From NCBI GenBank assembly GCA_023974075.1, contig CM043801.1:4113769-4177768 (forward strand): a DNA stretch of 64,000 nucleotides. The letters run 5' to 3'. The stretch is from Chaenocephalus aceratus (lineage: Eukaryota > Chordata > Actinopteri > Perciformes > Channichthyidae). Each line of letters starts with the position of its first letter. The stretch's first letter is position 1. Position numbers and translations under genes: made by a program. This document shows positions 45,441 to 57,531 of this stretch, piece after piece. A model generated the notes under the pieces. It had not been told where the DNA came from. It saw nothing but the letters and a program-made list of their open reading frames with translations, and did not search any database.

Positions 45441-46710
45441 TCTCTGTTTATAGCCTATGAAAAAAACTATTAGAAAACGAAGGCTAAAGCTAACGTTAGC
45501 AGATAGTGACAATGTATGCTAGCTCAACGATTCCTTAAATAATATTGCGACAGAAACACTTTTCAGTTCACATCACGCTCTGCCGCTCTGCTCTGCACAC
45601 CTGAACACCTGAACGGCCCGTTCTAACAGCTGTTCACCAGTGGTGCAGTCTGTGCCACAGTGACTCCGCACAGTTAACGAACGCACCGTAGATAATGTAA
45701 CTGACCCTCATCCCGGAGCAGCAGAGTTCAGCCGGCCCGAAAGGCAGGAAGACTAGAGCACACAGCTCGCGCTTCATATATTAAAATATAACACCATGCG
45801 CGTCATGATGGCACATAACAGCTCGCGACTGCAGATTATTTCGGCGATTAGATAAAATGTAAATTAAATTTGATGCAACTTTAGTTACATTTCCATGAGT
45901 TTTCCAAAACTTTCTGAAAAATATTGTTTTCCATAACTTTTCCAGGGCCTGGAATTTGCATTTTGAATTTACATGACTTTTCCAGGTTTCAATGACCGTA
46001 CGAACCCTGTGCTCCTCCGAGGAAGAGACACACGTTCACTAAGCCAAACTATATCCGGTCACAGAGATCTGCTATTTTAAAGTAAAGTCAACACATATCG
46101 ACCCTAAATATAGTCTATATTAAGAACGAGAAAAGTTTTAACATATATATCGTTTTTTGTAAACATATGACAAATGTGCGAGGGTGATGACGTCAGAGCA
46201 TCGTCCTTCGTGCCGGGACTTAGCCCCGGACAGCCCGGCCCAATTTCACCCCTGGGTATTTGTGAGGGAGCTCCTATATGGCATTACCCCGCTGAAGCTC
46301 ACCAAAGTTTAATATATTTCATAGTTCAAAGTTTTGTCAATTGTTTTATTTATTGGTCAAATTGGTTTCTACTGGTTTCTGAGGAGTTTTACTGGAATGA
46401 AAGAGCACAGACTACAGAAGCAACAAAGCAGCATACTGCATTAAACCTGACCTTGACAGAGAGGTTGAAGTTCATGTGGAGAGGAGGCTTCAGTAGTCTG
46501 TCTGTTTTATCTCTTGGGAACAATGCCTAAATCAAATATTACTTTCTAATGGTTTCTTTTCCTAATACACCTTGCATTGGGTTGGTCACACAATGCATTC
46601 TCTTGTGCTTTGTTCTATCTGAATTATGATAAGGAGTCATCACAAACTGTTTAGTTATGCTATCTTACAATAAATACTGTATATAGTAAATGTGAAGTAA
46701 AGTTTGTCGC

Positions 46711-47869
<1,159 letters not shown>

Positions 47870-47998
47870 TGTGTCGCCAATGTAACCGGTTAAAACTCGA
47901 AGTGGCGATGAGGTCTTAAAATATATGGAAAGGGTCTTAAAAAATATCTTAAAAGGTATTACATTTGAATTCAGGATTCCTGCATATAGCCTACCCTG

Positions 47999-48481
47999 TC
48001 ATTGTAATGAGCCTTATTTCTATTTCTGTGTTATTTAGCAGAAACCATTCTCTACTCTACATTGTCATTATCTTCATCCTCATCATCCCCATTTGACATC
48101 CTGTATGTGATTATACATCAGAGATAATGTGTTCTGTGTTGATGATCAGCACCAAGCTAATATAAAGTCCAAAGACTGTACTTCCTGTCTCCGTGTCCAC
48201 TTTCTAACCGGAGTGCTGTTTTGGATAAAGCGGCTCCAGCAGAAACATCACAACACACACCCCAATACGTGGTATTTTCATATTGTTTCAGCTGGCAGTG
48301 GCTTTCAGTTTCACACGGAATGTATCCATTGATAGATATTTTCTTAATGAGCCAGGCATTTCTTGTAATGTCGCTTCAAATCGTATTCAAATCCTTAAAA
48401 GAAATGTCTTAGTTGATTGATTGACATCTGACGCAGTGTATGGTGATAGCCCTCTCTTGCTTTCTAAACATTTGCATATTA
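47999..48481. other. Unassigned, possibly single-copy stretch
   Basis: No element ends or gene recognised between the hAT nest and the next hAT-like end. Confidence 0.35.
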
Positions 48482-48611
48482 CAGTGATGCAAATTAGTCG
48501 CTTTTCGGCGCCCTCCCGCTTTTTTAACGCTGATTTGGGTGACTTGTGTAATTCGTGGAGAACCGAAGAGTTTTCGTTTTGGGAGGGGGGGGGGGGGGAG
48601 TCAGTCCGTCA
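48482..48611 (+). mobile_element. hAT left-end fragment with G-run
   Basis: Begins CAGTGATGCAAATTAGTCG, typical for a hAT family, and ends in a run of G just before the foldback element. No right end identified. Confidence 0.5.
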
Positions 48612-48618
48612 GTCCGTC

Positions 48619-51380
48619 CAACACACTCTCACTCCCTAAGCGTCCAATAGCGACGTTTGGTCAGTGTCCGTGGCGTCCAATTGTGACGTTCCTAGGCTCC
48701 TTCAGCGTCATAAAGGGACGCAAATAGCTTTCAACTGATTGCAATGTATTCCCATCTGCGTCGGGATTTGACGCTCATGGAAGCACGGCATTCGTTTATG
48801 CTGGCTGCCCTTAAAGGCAATGTGAGCGTCCATTCCCATTGGATAACGGAGAATTGTACACCCGGAAGTAAGTATTCCCCTTACTGTCGATTGATTTTAC
48901 AGTGATATCTGCACTACTCATCGACTAAAAAACACCAGATTATCTTTGTTAATTACACAACATTGATTGGTTTAAATTGTGTGCAATGCTTTTGTATTTT
49001 TCCCCTTCGATTCGGAGAAACAAATATTTTTTCTGAGTAAAGGATGGCAGAAGACACTACACTACCCAGAATCCCCAGCGTCTATGTCACATGATCTTCA
49101 AATTTCTCCCTGCAGAAAAAGAAAACATGGCCGAAATTCGTTTTATTCTGGGTGTAAAATGCCTATTTTAAAGTTAGTTTGGCCATTAAAATGCGTTTTG
49201 ATGTCATTTGATGCGAGAAATATGAGTTGTTATTTCAGATTATGTGTGCAGTGGATGTACATGATCTTTAGTTTGCTAGTTATTACGAAGATTACTTCAG
49301 GAAATCGCAACGTTTTCATTGTTACCAAGGTGGTTGCTAGGGACGCTGCTATCGATATTATTTCTGTTATGTTGTGTAACTGTTTAATGGTGTTATCTTT
49401 ATTGCTACCCCCCTTCCCCGTCAATGTATAGTGTTGGTCCACAGCCTAAACATATTAGTTTAACAAAATCCGCATCTAAAGATAGCCTACGTTATTTTCC
49501 CCCTGTGCAATTCCAGTCTCACATCTCACAGCACATCGTCTTTAACAAATACCGGAAACAGACCGAAAACATTTAAAAAAAATAATAGTAATACTTTATT
49601 CCGAGTGTGCTTGCTTTTCTCTTTGAAAGTCATCACATAACGGCATTGTAATACACGGTTCGGCTGCATTACATATTACATATCTGCCGTAGTTCTGTAT
49701 TTATAGAGCCCTGATGAGAAGACAAACATGAGGAACTGAAAACGTGACGTGGATCATAAATATATCAGCCATTAAACAACATCTTACATTTCTTTTCACA
49801 CAATACGTCTCCTTGCAGTATCAACACTAATTCGGCTCACTTTTATATTTGATCCAATTGGTAGATAGGCTGTATTTACACCATAAAGGTGCACAGCTGA
49901 TATAAAGGGACACCTGGTGGTTAAAGCATGTTATTGAATTTAATTATTTGTATTATTAGATATTAATACGATCCCTATAAAGTATATTCATTACTCGTTA
50001 TTCTCTACTAATAGTTAATTAAAGACTGTATGTAATGACTATTTTGCACATCCCTTTCAAGATTTCAAGATGTTCTAAGGTTTATTGACATATCATATTA
50101 TACACAACTGTGGTGTAGTTCTGCACTGAATGAAAAACTTGGGTTGCAGGTTCCTCAATAGTGCATTACAAGACATCTATCAATATGTGTGCATACCTCC
50201 AGCAATGTTAGCTATGTTGAAGCACTTATTTTAACTGATATTATACATAATGTATATACTCTTATGAGATGTATGCAGATATTTCATCTCCGGTCTTGTC
50301 AGGTATTGAACAATCAATAAATAAAGAACACAGAATTGTTGAATATAAAACACAGAATTTATGTGATTATACTAAATGATTTACAAATAAACACAACTAC
50401 ATATTTAACTGTTACACATGCTGATGTAACGCAAATGTTCCAACTTGGGATCAATAAAGTATATCTTATCTTAAGCTGATCGATGGCTACTGCCATGTTT
50501 GCAAAATGTGCCTCTGAACCTTGACAAGTGCATGTTTCAGGCTTATCAATTAATGTAATGTTATCAATTAACAACAGGAGGGGTCACAGACATAAGACCA
50601 GCTGTTAAATAAAGCTCTTCTGACCTTAGCTGGCATGTGTGTATATATATTAATGCTGCCCATAATGGGCACAAGCAATTTTCACCCATTTATTAATTAT
50701 ATGTTTTAAATGTGAGTGTTTCCTATCCCCTAAACCTCCAGGGATGTACACAGTTTAATACTGGCAACTTCTTATTCTGGACCCTGAGTCTGTAATAAAG
50801 TTTTCATTCATTCATTCATTATGGGAAATACGAAAACGTCTTTTAAAACTACAACTCCCAGTAGAGACGTGCCATAGATAGAGAACATGTTGCGAAACAG
50901 AATAGCCAGCATGTGTAGTTCTGGGGACGGGGTGGGGGAGGGGGGACGCGGTGGACCCGTTCAAATCCAGTTTTGGACAGTCTGCCGTGGTTCCATCCCA
51001 TTTCAAGTGCTGTTCGAGAATCGGCTTAACCCTCGGAGCACACTCTCCAATCACAGAGCTTGAGGACTATCACGGGGTTTGTCAAACAGAGCTCATGGTG
51101 TAGTCCAAACGATAGCTGGGGATTCTGGGTAGTGTAGTGTCTTCTGCCATCCTTTACTCCTGGGAATGGACGCTCACATTGCCTTTAAGGGCAGCCGACA
51201 TAAACGAATGCCGTGCTTCCATGAGCGTCAAATCCCGACGCAGATGGGAATACATTGCAATCAGTTGAAAGCTATTTGCGTCTCTTTATGACGCTGAAGG
51301 AGCCTAGGAGCGTCACAATTGGACGCCACGGACACTGACCAAACGTCGTTATTGGACGCTTAGGGAGTGAGAGTGTGTTG
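48619..51380. mobile_element. Foldback element, copy 2 (7-bp TSD, different termini)
   Basis: TIRs begin CAACACACTCTCACTCCC on both ends; about 230 bp at 48619-48850 match inverted 51155-51380. A further shared block (AAAGGATGGCAGAAGACAC) lies at about 49035-49080 and 51130. Flanking heptamer GTCCGTC is at 48612-48618 and 51381-51387. The core 49080-51060 is the reverse complement of that of copy 1. A ~44-bp retroposon tail (AATAAAG, then (CATT)n) is inserted near 50776-50820. No transposase recognised. Confidence 0.85.
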
Positions 51381-51387
51381 GTCCGTC

Positions 51388-51573
51388 AGTCTCAATTAAA
51401 AAAAGAAGACATCTAGATCGCAAAATAATTAAACAAGCGAGTGTCTGTTTTTCCTGGCCAAGGACAGGTTCCCTGAACACAACACGGGCATAACGTGTCT
51501 TCACCATGGTCTTCACGTGGTTATGTCTCGTCTGAAAGGAGTGTAGACTAGAGTGCTGACGGAGAGCATCGGA
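51388..51573. other. Unassigned, with a minus-strand frame
   Basis: Lies in the minus-strand open frame 51349-51609, which has ordinary composition but no family I recognise. It may be an exon of a hAT element whose left end is at 48482. Confidence 0.3.
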
Positions 51574-52079
51574 ACGCCGCTCCAGCTCTTCAAAAATTGC
51601 AGTACCCATAAGGAGCCGTACACATGCCGCAGTGTTTGCGTGGCTGTGTCTTTAGTTGTAAGCACAGTGGCGATCTGTTGTTATTAGCATCTGGTTAGCT
51701 AGCTATGCTAACGAATTTAAAGAGCTTTTCTACAACCAGGTGGAAGAGAGCTATCTCCTGAGAGGCTCACATAACCTCAGCTCAGTGAGGTTAACCCTCG
51801 TAATGTCCTCTCGATTACTATGCAACTTGTGCCCTCTGGGGTCAAAAATGACCCCAGGACAACAGGAGGGTTAAGATAGGTAAAAATAAATCATTCATGT
51901 TCGTGTTGACATGAAAAGTGACCACACGGTCGGTGTCTCTGTTCATCTTTTTTTTTCTCAATGCCCTTAAAGGTTCTGTATGAATCATTAAAAAAAAATG
52001 AATGAATGAACATTTGCTGCTCAGTACCCAAACATAAATATGAAATATGTCTCATCCCCTCATTAAAACATGAAAAATA

Positions 52080-52165
52080 AAATGACGGGTAATAATGGAT
52101 TATGACGGAAATTTTACGATCCTGTCCGTCAAAATGACGGACAACGAAAAAGTCTAACGCAACCA
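52080..52165 (-). mobile_element. hAT end fragment related to 40421-40724
   Basis: On the minus strand it begins CAGTGGTTGCGTTAGAC and carries CCGTCATTTTGACGGAC. The other copy lies at 54712-54796. Confidence 0.65.
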
Positions 52166-52289
52166 CTGGACGAGAGTGGTCACGTTACTTCTCTCACGGC
52201 ATAGTTCACGGCGACGATTGGCTGCTCAGTCGTGATGGCAGTTTGACACTGAAGCTTCGAACGGAGCTTCAACCCTGGACTTCCTATTC

Positions 52290-52410
52290 CATAGAAGCAG
52301 TGCTTCGAAGCTTGCTTCAAATCACGTGACATATGACGTCAGAAGCAGCAACTGCTTCAAATCACGTGACATGTGACGTCCGAAGCAGCAACTGCTTCAT
52401 TTCCTGAATG
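52290..52410. repeat. ~43-bp tandem repeat with CACGTG and TGACGTC motifs
   Basis: Two full copies and part of a third of a unit containing GCTTCAAATCACGTGACAT and TGACGTC. Each carries an E-box-like and a CRE-like site. The second copy of the whole block is at 54935-55050. No transcript is known. Confidence 0.7.
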
Positions 52411-52742
52411 AATCACTTGACTGGTTCGCGGTCCATTCACGCGATTCAATGCACTGCCTCGTCTCGATTCTGACAGGTGACAGGCTGAAACAGTTTCGAA
52501 TTTGAGCGCTTCAAACACTTTATGACCGCGCTAAACAATGCGCAATGTGTGGGTTGTTGTCGTAGTTTGCGTTGTTGCTGTTGAGTTGTTGTTGGTATTG
52601 CATTTGAATTGTAGTATCATTATAGAGCAAGCCAGGGAGAAAGACAGGTCGTTCTGGCTCGGGAAACACTTCGCAATGTGGAGAAGTTCTGAACAAAAAG
52701 ACAATTATGAGTAATATAAAAACAGTTCAATATTTTAAGGAA

Positions 52743-52815
52743 TAGATAGCCCAGTGGGTAGAGCCGGCGGCCCGAATGAGGCGATGTCCTCCGCGCAGCT
52801 GGTTCAAAGCCCGGA
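52743..52815 (+). repeat. tRNA-like segment with A and B boxes (copy A)
   Basis: TAGCCCAGTGGG (52747-52758) fits an A box and GGTTCAAAGCC (52801-52811) fits a B box, at normal spacing. I cannot draw a complete cloverleaf, so it is a tRNA-derived SINE head or tRNA pseudogene. Confidence 0.5.
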
Positions 52816-53172
52816 ATGGATGTATTTTAATCATTGCTTTTCAGCTTTAATAACTGATAAAAGGCCCTCTCAGCCCAAAGAAAGGTCCAGCACTCTCTAG
52901 TCTCTTCTCAATAACCCAATACACACAATTATCAATCTTTAATTGCAAATAGAACATGATATTCAGTCTTAGTGTGTGTGTGCATCGAATATTTTTCAAG
53001 GCAAAGATACGTTAAACCCACTGCAGCCTTGCACTTCGCCAGGAGAGGTCGCTGTAACTGAAGCTTTCGAGAAATGAACCTATTTCCGACACAATTGTCC
53101 AAGTGGTTCGATCCTTCATTCAAAGCTTCATTTTGCCATCACCAGGTTAAGGCACACCTTGATATGATCATT

Positions 53173-53733
53173 ATTCTTTCACACACAGTGACGTCACGAG
53201 CTACCCACAATGCAACGCGCGCCATATATATATATATATATATATAAATACGCCATTTTCCTGGAGGTGCAAATATCCTGGAGGTGCAAATATAAACAGC
53301 TAGCTAACGTAGCCAGGCAGAGCGCACTAGTTTTTTTTTCTGAATTAACGACCGAAGAAATCGCTGCATGTCTTCGGATTACATCTCTGGACTTGAGGGG
53401 TGTGCTCTAGGTCGTTACCAGCGTGAACTAGAGCTGTGTGGGTTGTCGGATTGCCCTTACAGACTGCCTGCAGATGTATGGAAAAACGACCCTCGAAAGT
53501 GGCCTTTGTCGATGTTGGCAGCATCTACGTCTATCTTCTGGAAACACCAGGTGAATACCCCACTTGTCACAATAATATTATCATGCCATTGCATATATGT
53601 GGTATTTTAGAGTTGACTAGATATTGATTAAGGCAATAGACTATGATATTCTGCTTGCACCTCGCGTGAAATGGCGGATACCGGAAGTACGTGTTGCCCT
53701 CGGCCCAATACCCGTATGTGTGTGTGAAAGAAT
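53173..53733 (+). mobile_element. Small TIR element carrying a YqaJ-type exon (copy A)
   Basis: Ends ATTCTTTCACACACA and, inverted, TGTGTGTGTGAAAGAAT. Inner blocks with CGCCATTT and AGGTGCAA are also mirrored. Contains the exon at 53368-53550. ISL2EU-type transposons encode such a nuclease-like protein, so a deleted ISL2EU-like element is the best guess. The TSD is not resolved. Confidence 0.5.
53368..53550 (+). CDS. First exon of a YqaJ-nuclease-like transposon protein (copy A)
   Basis: ATG at 53368 gives 61 codons: SDYISGLEGCALGRY, then LCGLSDCPYRLPADVW, then WPLSMLAAS and FWKHQ, ending at a donor (CAG|GTGAAT). The phrase order (SGL.. RY.. L....DPY.LP...W....WP) resembles the N-terminal exon I know from fish and cnidarian YqaJ-recombinase-domain proteins of ISL2EU-like transposons, where a RecB-like nuclease follows in later exons. 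None follow here, so it is an isolated exon with a plausible promoter-side TA-rich tract (53223-53246). It reads without interruption in both duplicate copies. Confidence 0.5.
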
Positions 53734-54104
53734 AGTTGAGACATTAGAGACTAAATGAAAAAGGTATAAAATACTATATGACAATAACAAAAAAGTTGTT
53801 ACAACTCACAATAATAGAGTTTAAAAGGGGAGTGATTTGTAAAATATCCAAAAAGAAAAATCTGCTTCAGTCTGTTTCCTATGGGTGTTTGAAAGATGTA
53901 TCCATATAGATCTCTTCATGTTGCTCTCAAAGTGCACCAGATTGAACACATCTTGTGTCCATATCTTTCTGTGTTGGTGGTCATGCCACAACCGTGGCAC
54001 GTGCATGCATGCGCGAGTCATGGTAAGATATATTGTTCTTTGCGCAGCATGAAAGAAAGGCCAAATGAATGGGCTGTGATTTTAGTTTTTTTAAGCAGAG
54101 GTTG

Positions 54105-54204
54105 NNNNNNNNNNNNNNNNNNNNNNNNNNNNNNNNNNNNNNNNNNNNNNNNNNNNNNNNNNNNNNNNNNNNNNNNNNNNNNNNNNNNNNNNNNNNNNNN
54201 NNNN
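54105..54204. other. Assembly gap (100 N)
   Basis: One hundred N, a conventional unknown-size gap, between the two copies of the 2.5-kb duplicated unit. Open frames running through it are meaningless. Confidence 0.99.
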
Positions 54205-55371
54205 ACGCCGCTCCAGCTCTTCAAAAATTGCAGTACCCATAAGGAGCCGTACACATGCCGCAGTGTTTGCGTGGCTGTGTCTTTAGTTGTAAGCACAGTG
54301 GCGATCTGTTGTTATTAGCATCTGGTTAGCTAGCTATGCTAACGAATTTAAAGAGCTTTTCTACAACCAGGTGGAAGAGAGCTATCTCCTGAGAGGCTCA
54401 CATAACCTCAGCTCAGTGAGGTTAACCCTCGTAATGTCCTCTCGATTACTATGCAACTTGTGCCCTCTGGGGTCAAAAATGACCCCAGGACAACAGGAGG
54501 GTTAAGATAGGTAAAAATAAATCATTCATGTTCGTGTTGACATGAAAAGTGACCACACGGTCGGTGTCTCTGTTCATCTTTTTTTTTCTCAATGCCCTTA
54601 AAGGTTCTGTATGAATCATTAAAAAAAAATGAATGAATGAACATTTGCTGCTCAGTACCCAAACATAAATATGAAATATGTCTCATCCCCTCATTAAAAC
54701 ATGAAAAATAAAATGACGGGTAATAATGGATTATGACGGAAATTTTACGATCCTGTCCGTCAAAATGACGGACAACGAAAAAGTCTAACGCAACCACTGG
54801 ACGAGAGTGTCACGTTACTTCTCTCACGGCATAGTTCACGGCGACGATTGGCTGCTCAGTCGTGATGGCAGTTTGACACTGAAGCTTCGAACGGAGCTTC
54901 AACCCTGGACTTCCTATTCCATAGAAGCAGTGCTTCGAAGCTTGCTTCAAATCACGTGACATATGACGTCAGAAGCAGCAACTGCTTCAAATCACGTGAC
55001 ATGTGACGTCCGAAGCAGCAACTGCTTCATTTCCTGAATGAATCACTTGACTGGTTCGCGGTCCATTCACGCGATTCAATGCACTGCCTCGTCTCGATTC
55101 TGACAGGTGACAGGCTGAAACAGTTTCGAATTTGAGCGCTTCAACACTTTATGACCGCGCTAAACAATGCGCAATGTGTGGGTTGTTGTCGTAGTTTGCG
55201 TTGTTGCTGTTGAGTTGTTGTTGGTATTGCATTTGAATTGTAGTATCATTATAGAGCAAGCCAGGGAGAAAGATAGGTCGTTCTGGCTCGGGAAACACTT
55301 CGCAATGTGGAGAAGTTCTGAACAAAAAGACAATTATGAGTAATATAAAAACAGTTCAATATTTTAAGGAA

Positions 55372-55445
55372 TAGATAGCCCAGTGGGTAGAGCCGGCGGC
55401 CCGAATGAGGCGATGTCCTCCGCGCAGCTGGTTCAAAGCCCGGAA
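55372..55445 (+). repeat. tRNA-like segment (copy B)
   Basis: Duplicate of 52743-52815; A and B boxes unchanged. Confidence 0.5.
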
Positions 55446-55800
55446 TGGATGTATTTTAATCATTGCTTTTCAGCTTTAATAACTGATAAAAGGCCCTCTC
55501 AGCCCAAAGAAAGGTCCAGCACTCTCTAGTCTCTTCTCAATAACCCAATACACACAATTATCAATCTTTAATTGCAAATAGAACATGATATTCAGTCTTA
55601 GTGTGTGTGTGCATCGAATATTTTTCAAGGCAAAGATACGTTAAACCCACTGCAGCCTTGCACTTCGCCAGGAGAGGTCGCTGTAACTGAAGCTTCGAGA
55701 AATGAACCTATTTCCGACACAATTGTCCAAGTGGTTCGATCCTTCATTCAAAGCTTCATTTTGCCATCACCAGGTTAAGGCACACCTTGATATGATCATT

Positions 55801-56359
55801 ATTCTTTCACACACAGTGACGTCACGAGCTACCCACAATGCAACGCGCGCCATATATATATATATATATATAAATACGCCATTTTCCTGGAGGTGCAAAT
55901 ATCCTGGAGGTGCAAATATAAACAGCTAGCTAACGTAGCCAGGCAGAGCGCACTAGTTTTTTTTTCTGAATTAACGACCGAAGAAATCGCTGCATGTCTT
56001 CGGATTACATCTCTGGACTTGAGGGGTGTGCTCTAGGTCGTTACCAGCGTGAACTAGAGCTGTGTGGGTTGTCGGATTGCCCTTACAGACTGCCTGCAGA
56101 TGTATGGAAAAACGACCCTCGAAAGTGGCCTTTGTCGATGTTGGCAGCATCTACGTCTATCTTCTGGAAACACCAGGTGAATACCCCACTTGTCACAATA
56201 ATATTATCATGCCATTGCATATATGTGGTATTTTAGAGTTGACTAGATATTGATTAAGGCAATAGACTATGATATTCTGCTTGCACCTCGCGTGAAATGG
56301 CGGATACCGGAAGTACGTGTTGCCCTCGGCCCAATACCCGTATGTGTGTGTGAAAGAAT
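55801..56359 (+). mobile_element. Small TIR element carrying a YqaJ-type exon (copy B)
   Basis: Duplicate of 53173-53733 with a slightly shorter TA run. Confidence 0.5.
55994..56176 (+). CDS. First exon of a YqaJ-nuclease-like transposon protein (copy B)
   Basis: Same 61 codons as 53368-53550, with identical translation and donor site. That the coding part is unchanged while flanks differ by indels could reflect chance over a short stretch. The same caution on family assignment applies. Confidence 0.5.
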
Positions 56360-56728
56360 AGTTGAGACATTAGAGACTAAATGAAAAAGGTATAAAATAC
56401 TATATGACAATAACAAAAAAGTTGTTAAAAATCACAATAATAGAGTTTAAAAGGGGAGTGATTTGTAAAATATCCAAAAAGAAAAATCTGCTTCCAGTTC
56501 TGTTTCCTATGGGTGTTGAAAGATGTATCCATAGATCTCTTCATGTTGCTCTCAAAGTGCACCAGATTGAACACATCTTGTGTCCATATCTTTCTGTGTT
56601 GGTGGTCATGCCACAACCGTGCACGTGCATGCATGCGCGAGTCATGGTAAGATATATTTTTCTTTGCGCAGCATGAAAGAAAGGCCAAATGAATGGGCTG
56701 TGATTTTAGTTTTTTTAAGCAGAGGTTG

Positions 56729-56797
56729 AGTTCAATCATTTATACGGCCCTCGCAGGATGTTGTAAAAATTGAAAGGAAAAAGGTTCCCCACCCCTG
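56729..56797 (+). mobile_element. hAT (Charlie-like) right end
   Basis: Sequence TATACGGCCC, GATGTTGTAAAAATTG and the final AGGTTCCCCACCCCTG are typical of the end of Charlie-type hAT elements. The left end is not identified; it may lie beyond the duplicated unit. Confidence 0.6.
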
Positions 56798-57481
56798 CTG
56801 TAAATAATAATACAAACCCTTGATTTATAACTTAACACCTCTGTCTCCTATTGATCTGAGTATATTATAAAGAATAGCAGTTAATTGAAGCATGATAGCA
56901 CAGGCCTTTGTCAGATGGTATATTACGCTGGTTTTTTTTCTGCTTCGAATAGTTCTCTCTTTTTTCACCATACCTGTGTTTGCATCACTGATATTAGATT
57001 ATGCGAAGTGTTGACGGTCTGGGCGACTGGCAATGTCTTAATTTGTGGAAACAAATAAATACATGTTGTGCAGTACTACAGAGAGCGGGTCTCAGGTCTC
57101 CCTACACCGAATGATCAATACTGCTTTTTGTTGTGCCTGTGGCCTGCGTGTGGTTAACCTGGCCCTGCCAACCACAACAAGTACATCCTTACATATAATA
57201 TCAGTTGCCTTTTCATTAAGGTGCACCTAGTTCACAGTCGACATATGTAATCAGCTCAACAGCACAGACTGCAGCCTCTGACATGAGTCATGACCTCTAA
57301 AACGGTTTGGAATACAACCGAGAGCCTCCATGAATGTATACTAGTGGTAGTAAAACAATGTTAACTAAACGTATACATATTCATACAAAAACTATTAAGG
57401 AGGGACTGTAATTACTTTTGTAAACCACATTTAACTGGAGTGAAGTGTCTCCTTAGAGCGAATGGAGAACAGTGAGCAGAA

Positions 57482-57531
<50 letters not shown>

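Larger units (their letters stand above)
44232..46009. mobile_element. TIR element (CAGGGTTCATAC), 6-bp direct repeats
   Basis: Ends CAGGGTTCATACA and, reverse complemented, CAGGGTTCGTACG. Subterminal ATGACTTTTCCA words occur on both sides. TGCTCC lies at 44226-44231 and 46010-46015. A hAT-like family is likely, but the direct repeat seen is 6 bp, not 8. Contains 44735-45440. Confidence 0.8.
51574..54104. repeat. 2.5-kb duplicated unit, copy A
   Basis: Near-identical to 54205-56728. Differences are mainly single-base insertions or deletions (for example near 52182, 52505, 53071 and 54000) and the length of the TA run at 53223. The unit contains hAT-like fragments, a tRNA-like segment and the exon at 53368. 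Confidence 0.95.
54205..56728. repeat. 2.5-kb duplicated unit, copy B
   Basis: Near-identical to 51574-54104. It starts at the same internal point where the gap ends and continues into unique sequence at 56729. Confidence 0.95.

Noticed and set aside
53896..54318. 140-residue frame through the N gap
   Set aside because: It depends on the unknown bases and joins two copies of a duplication.
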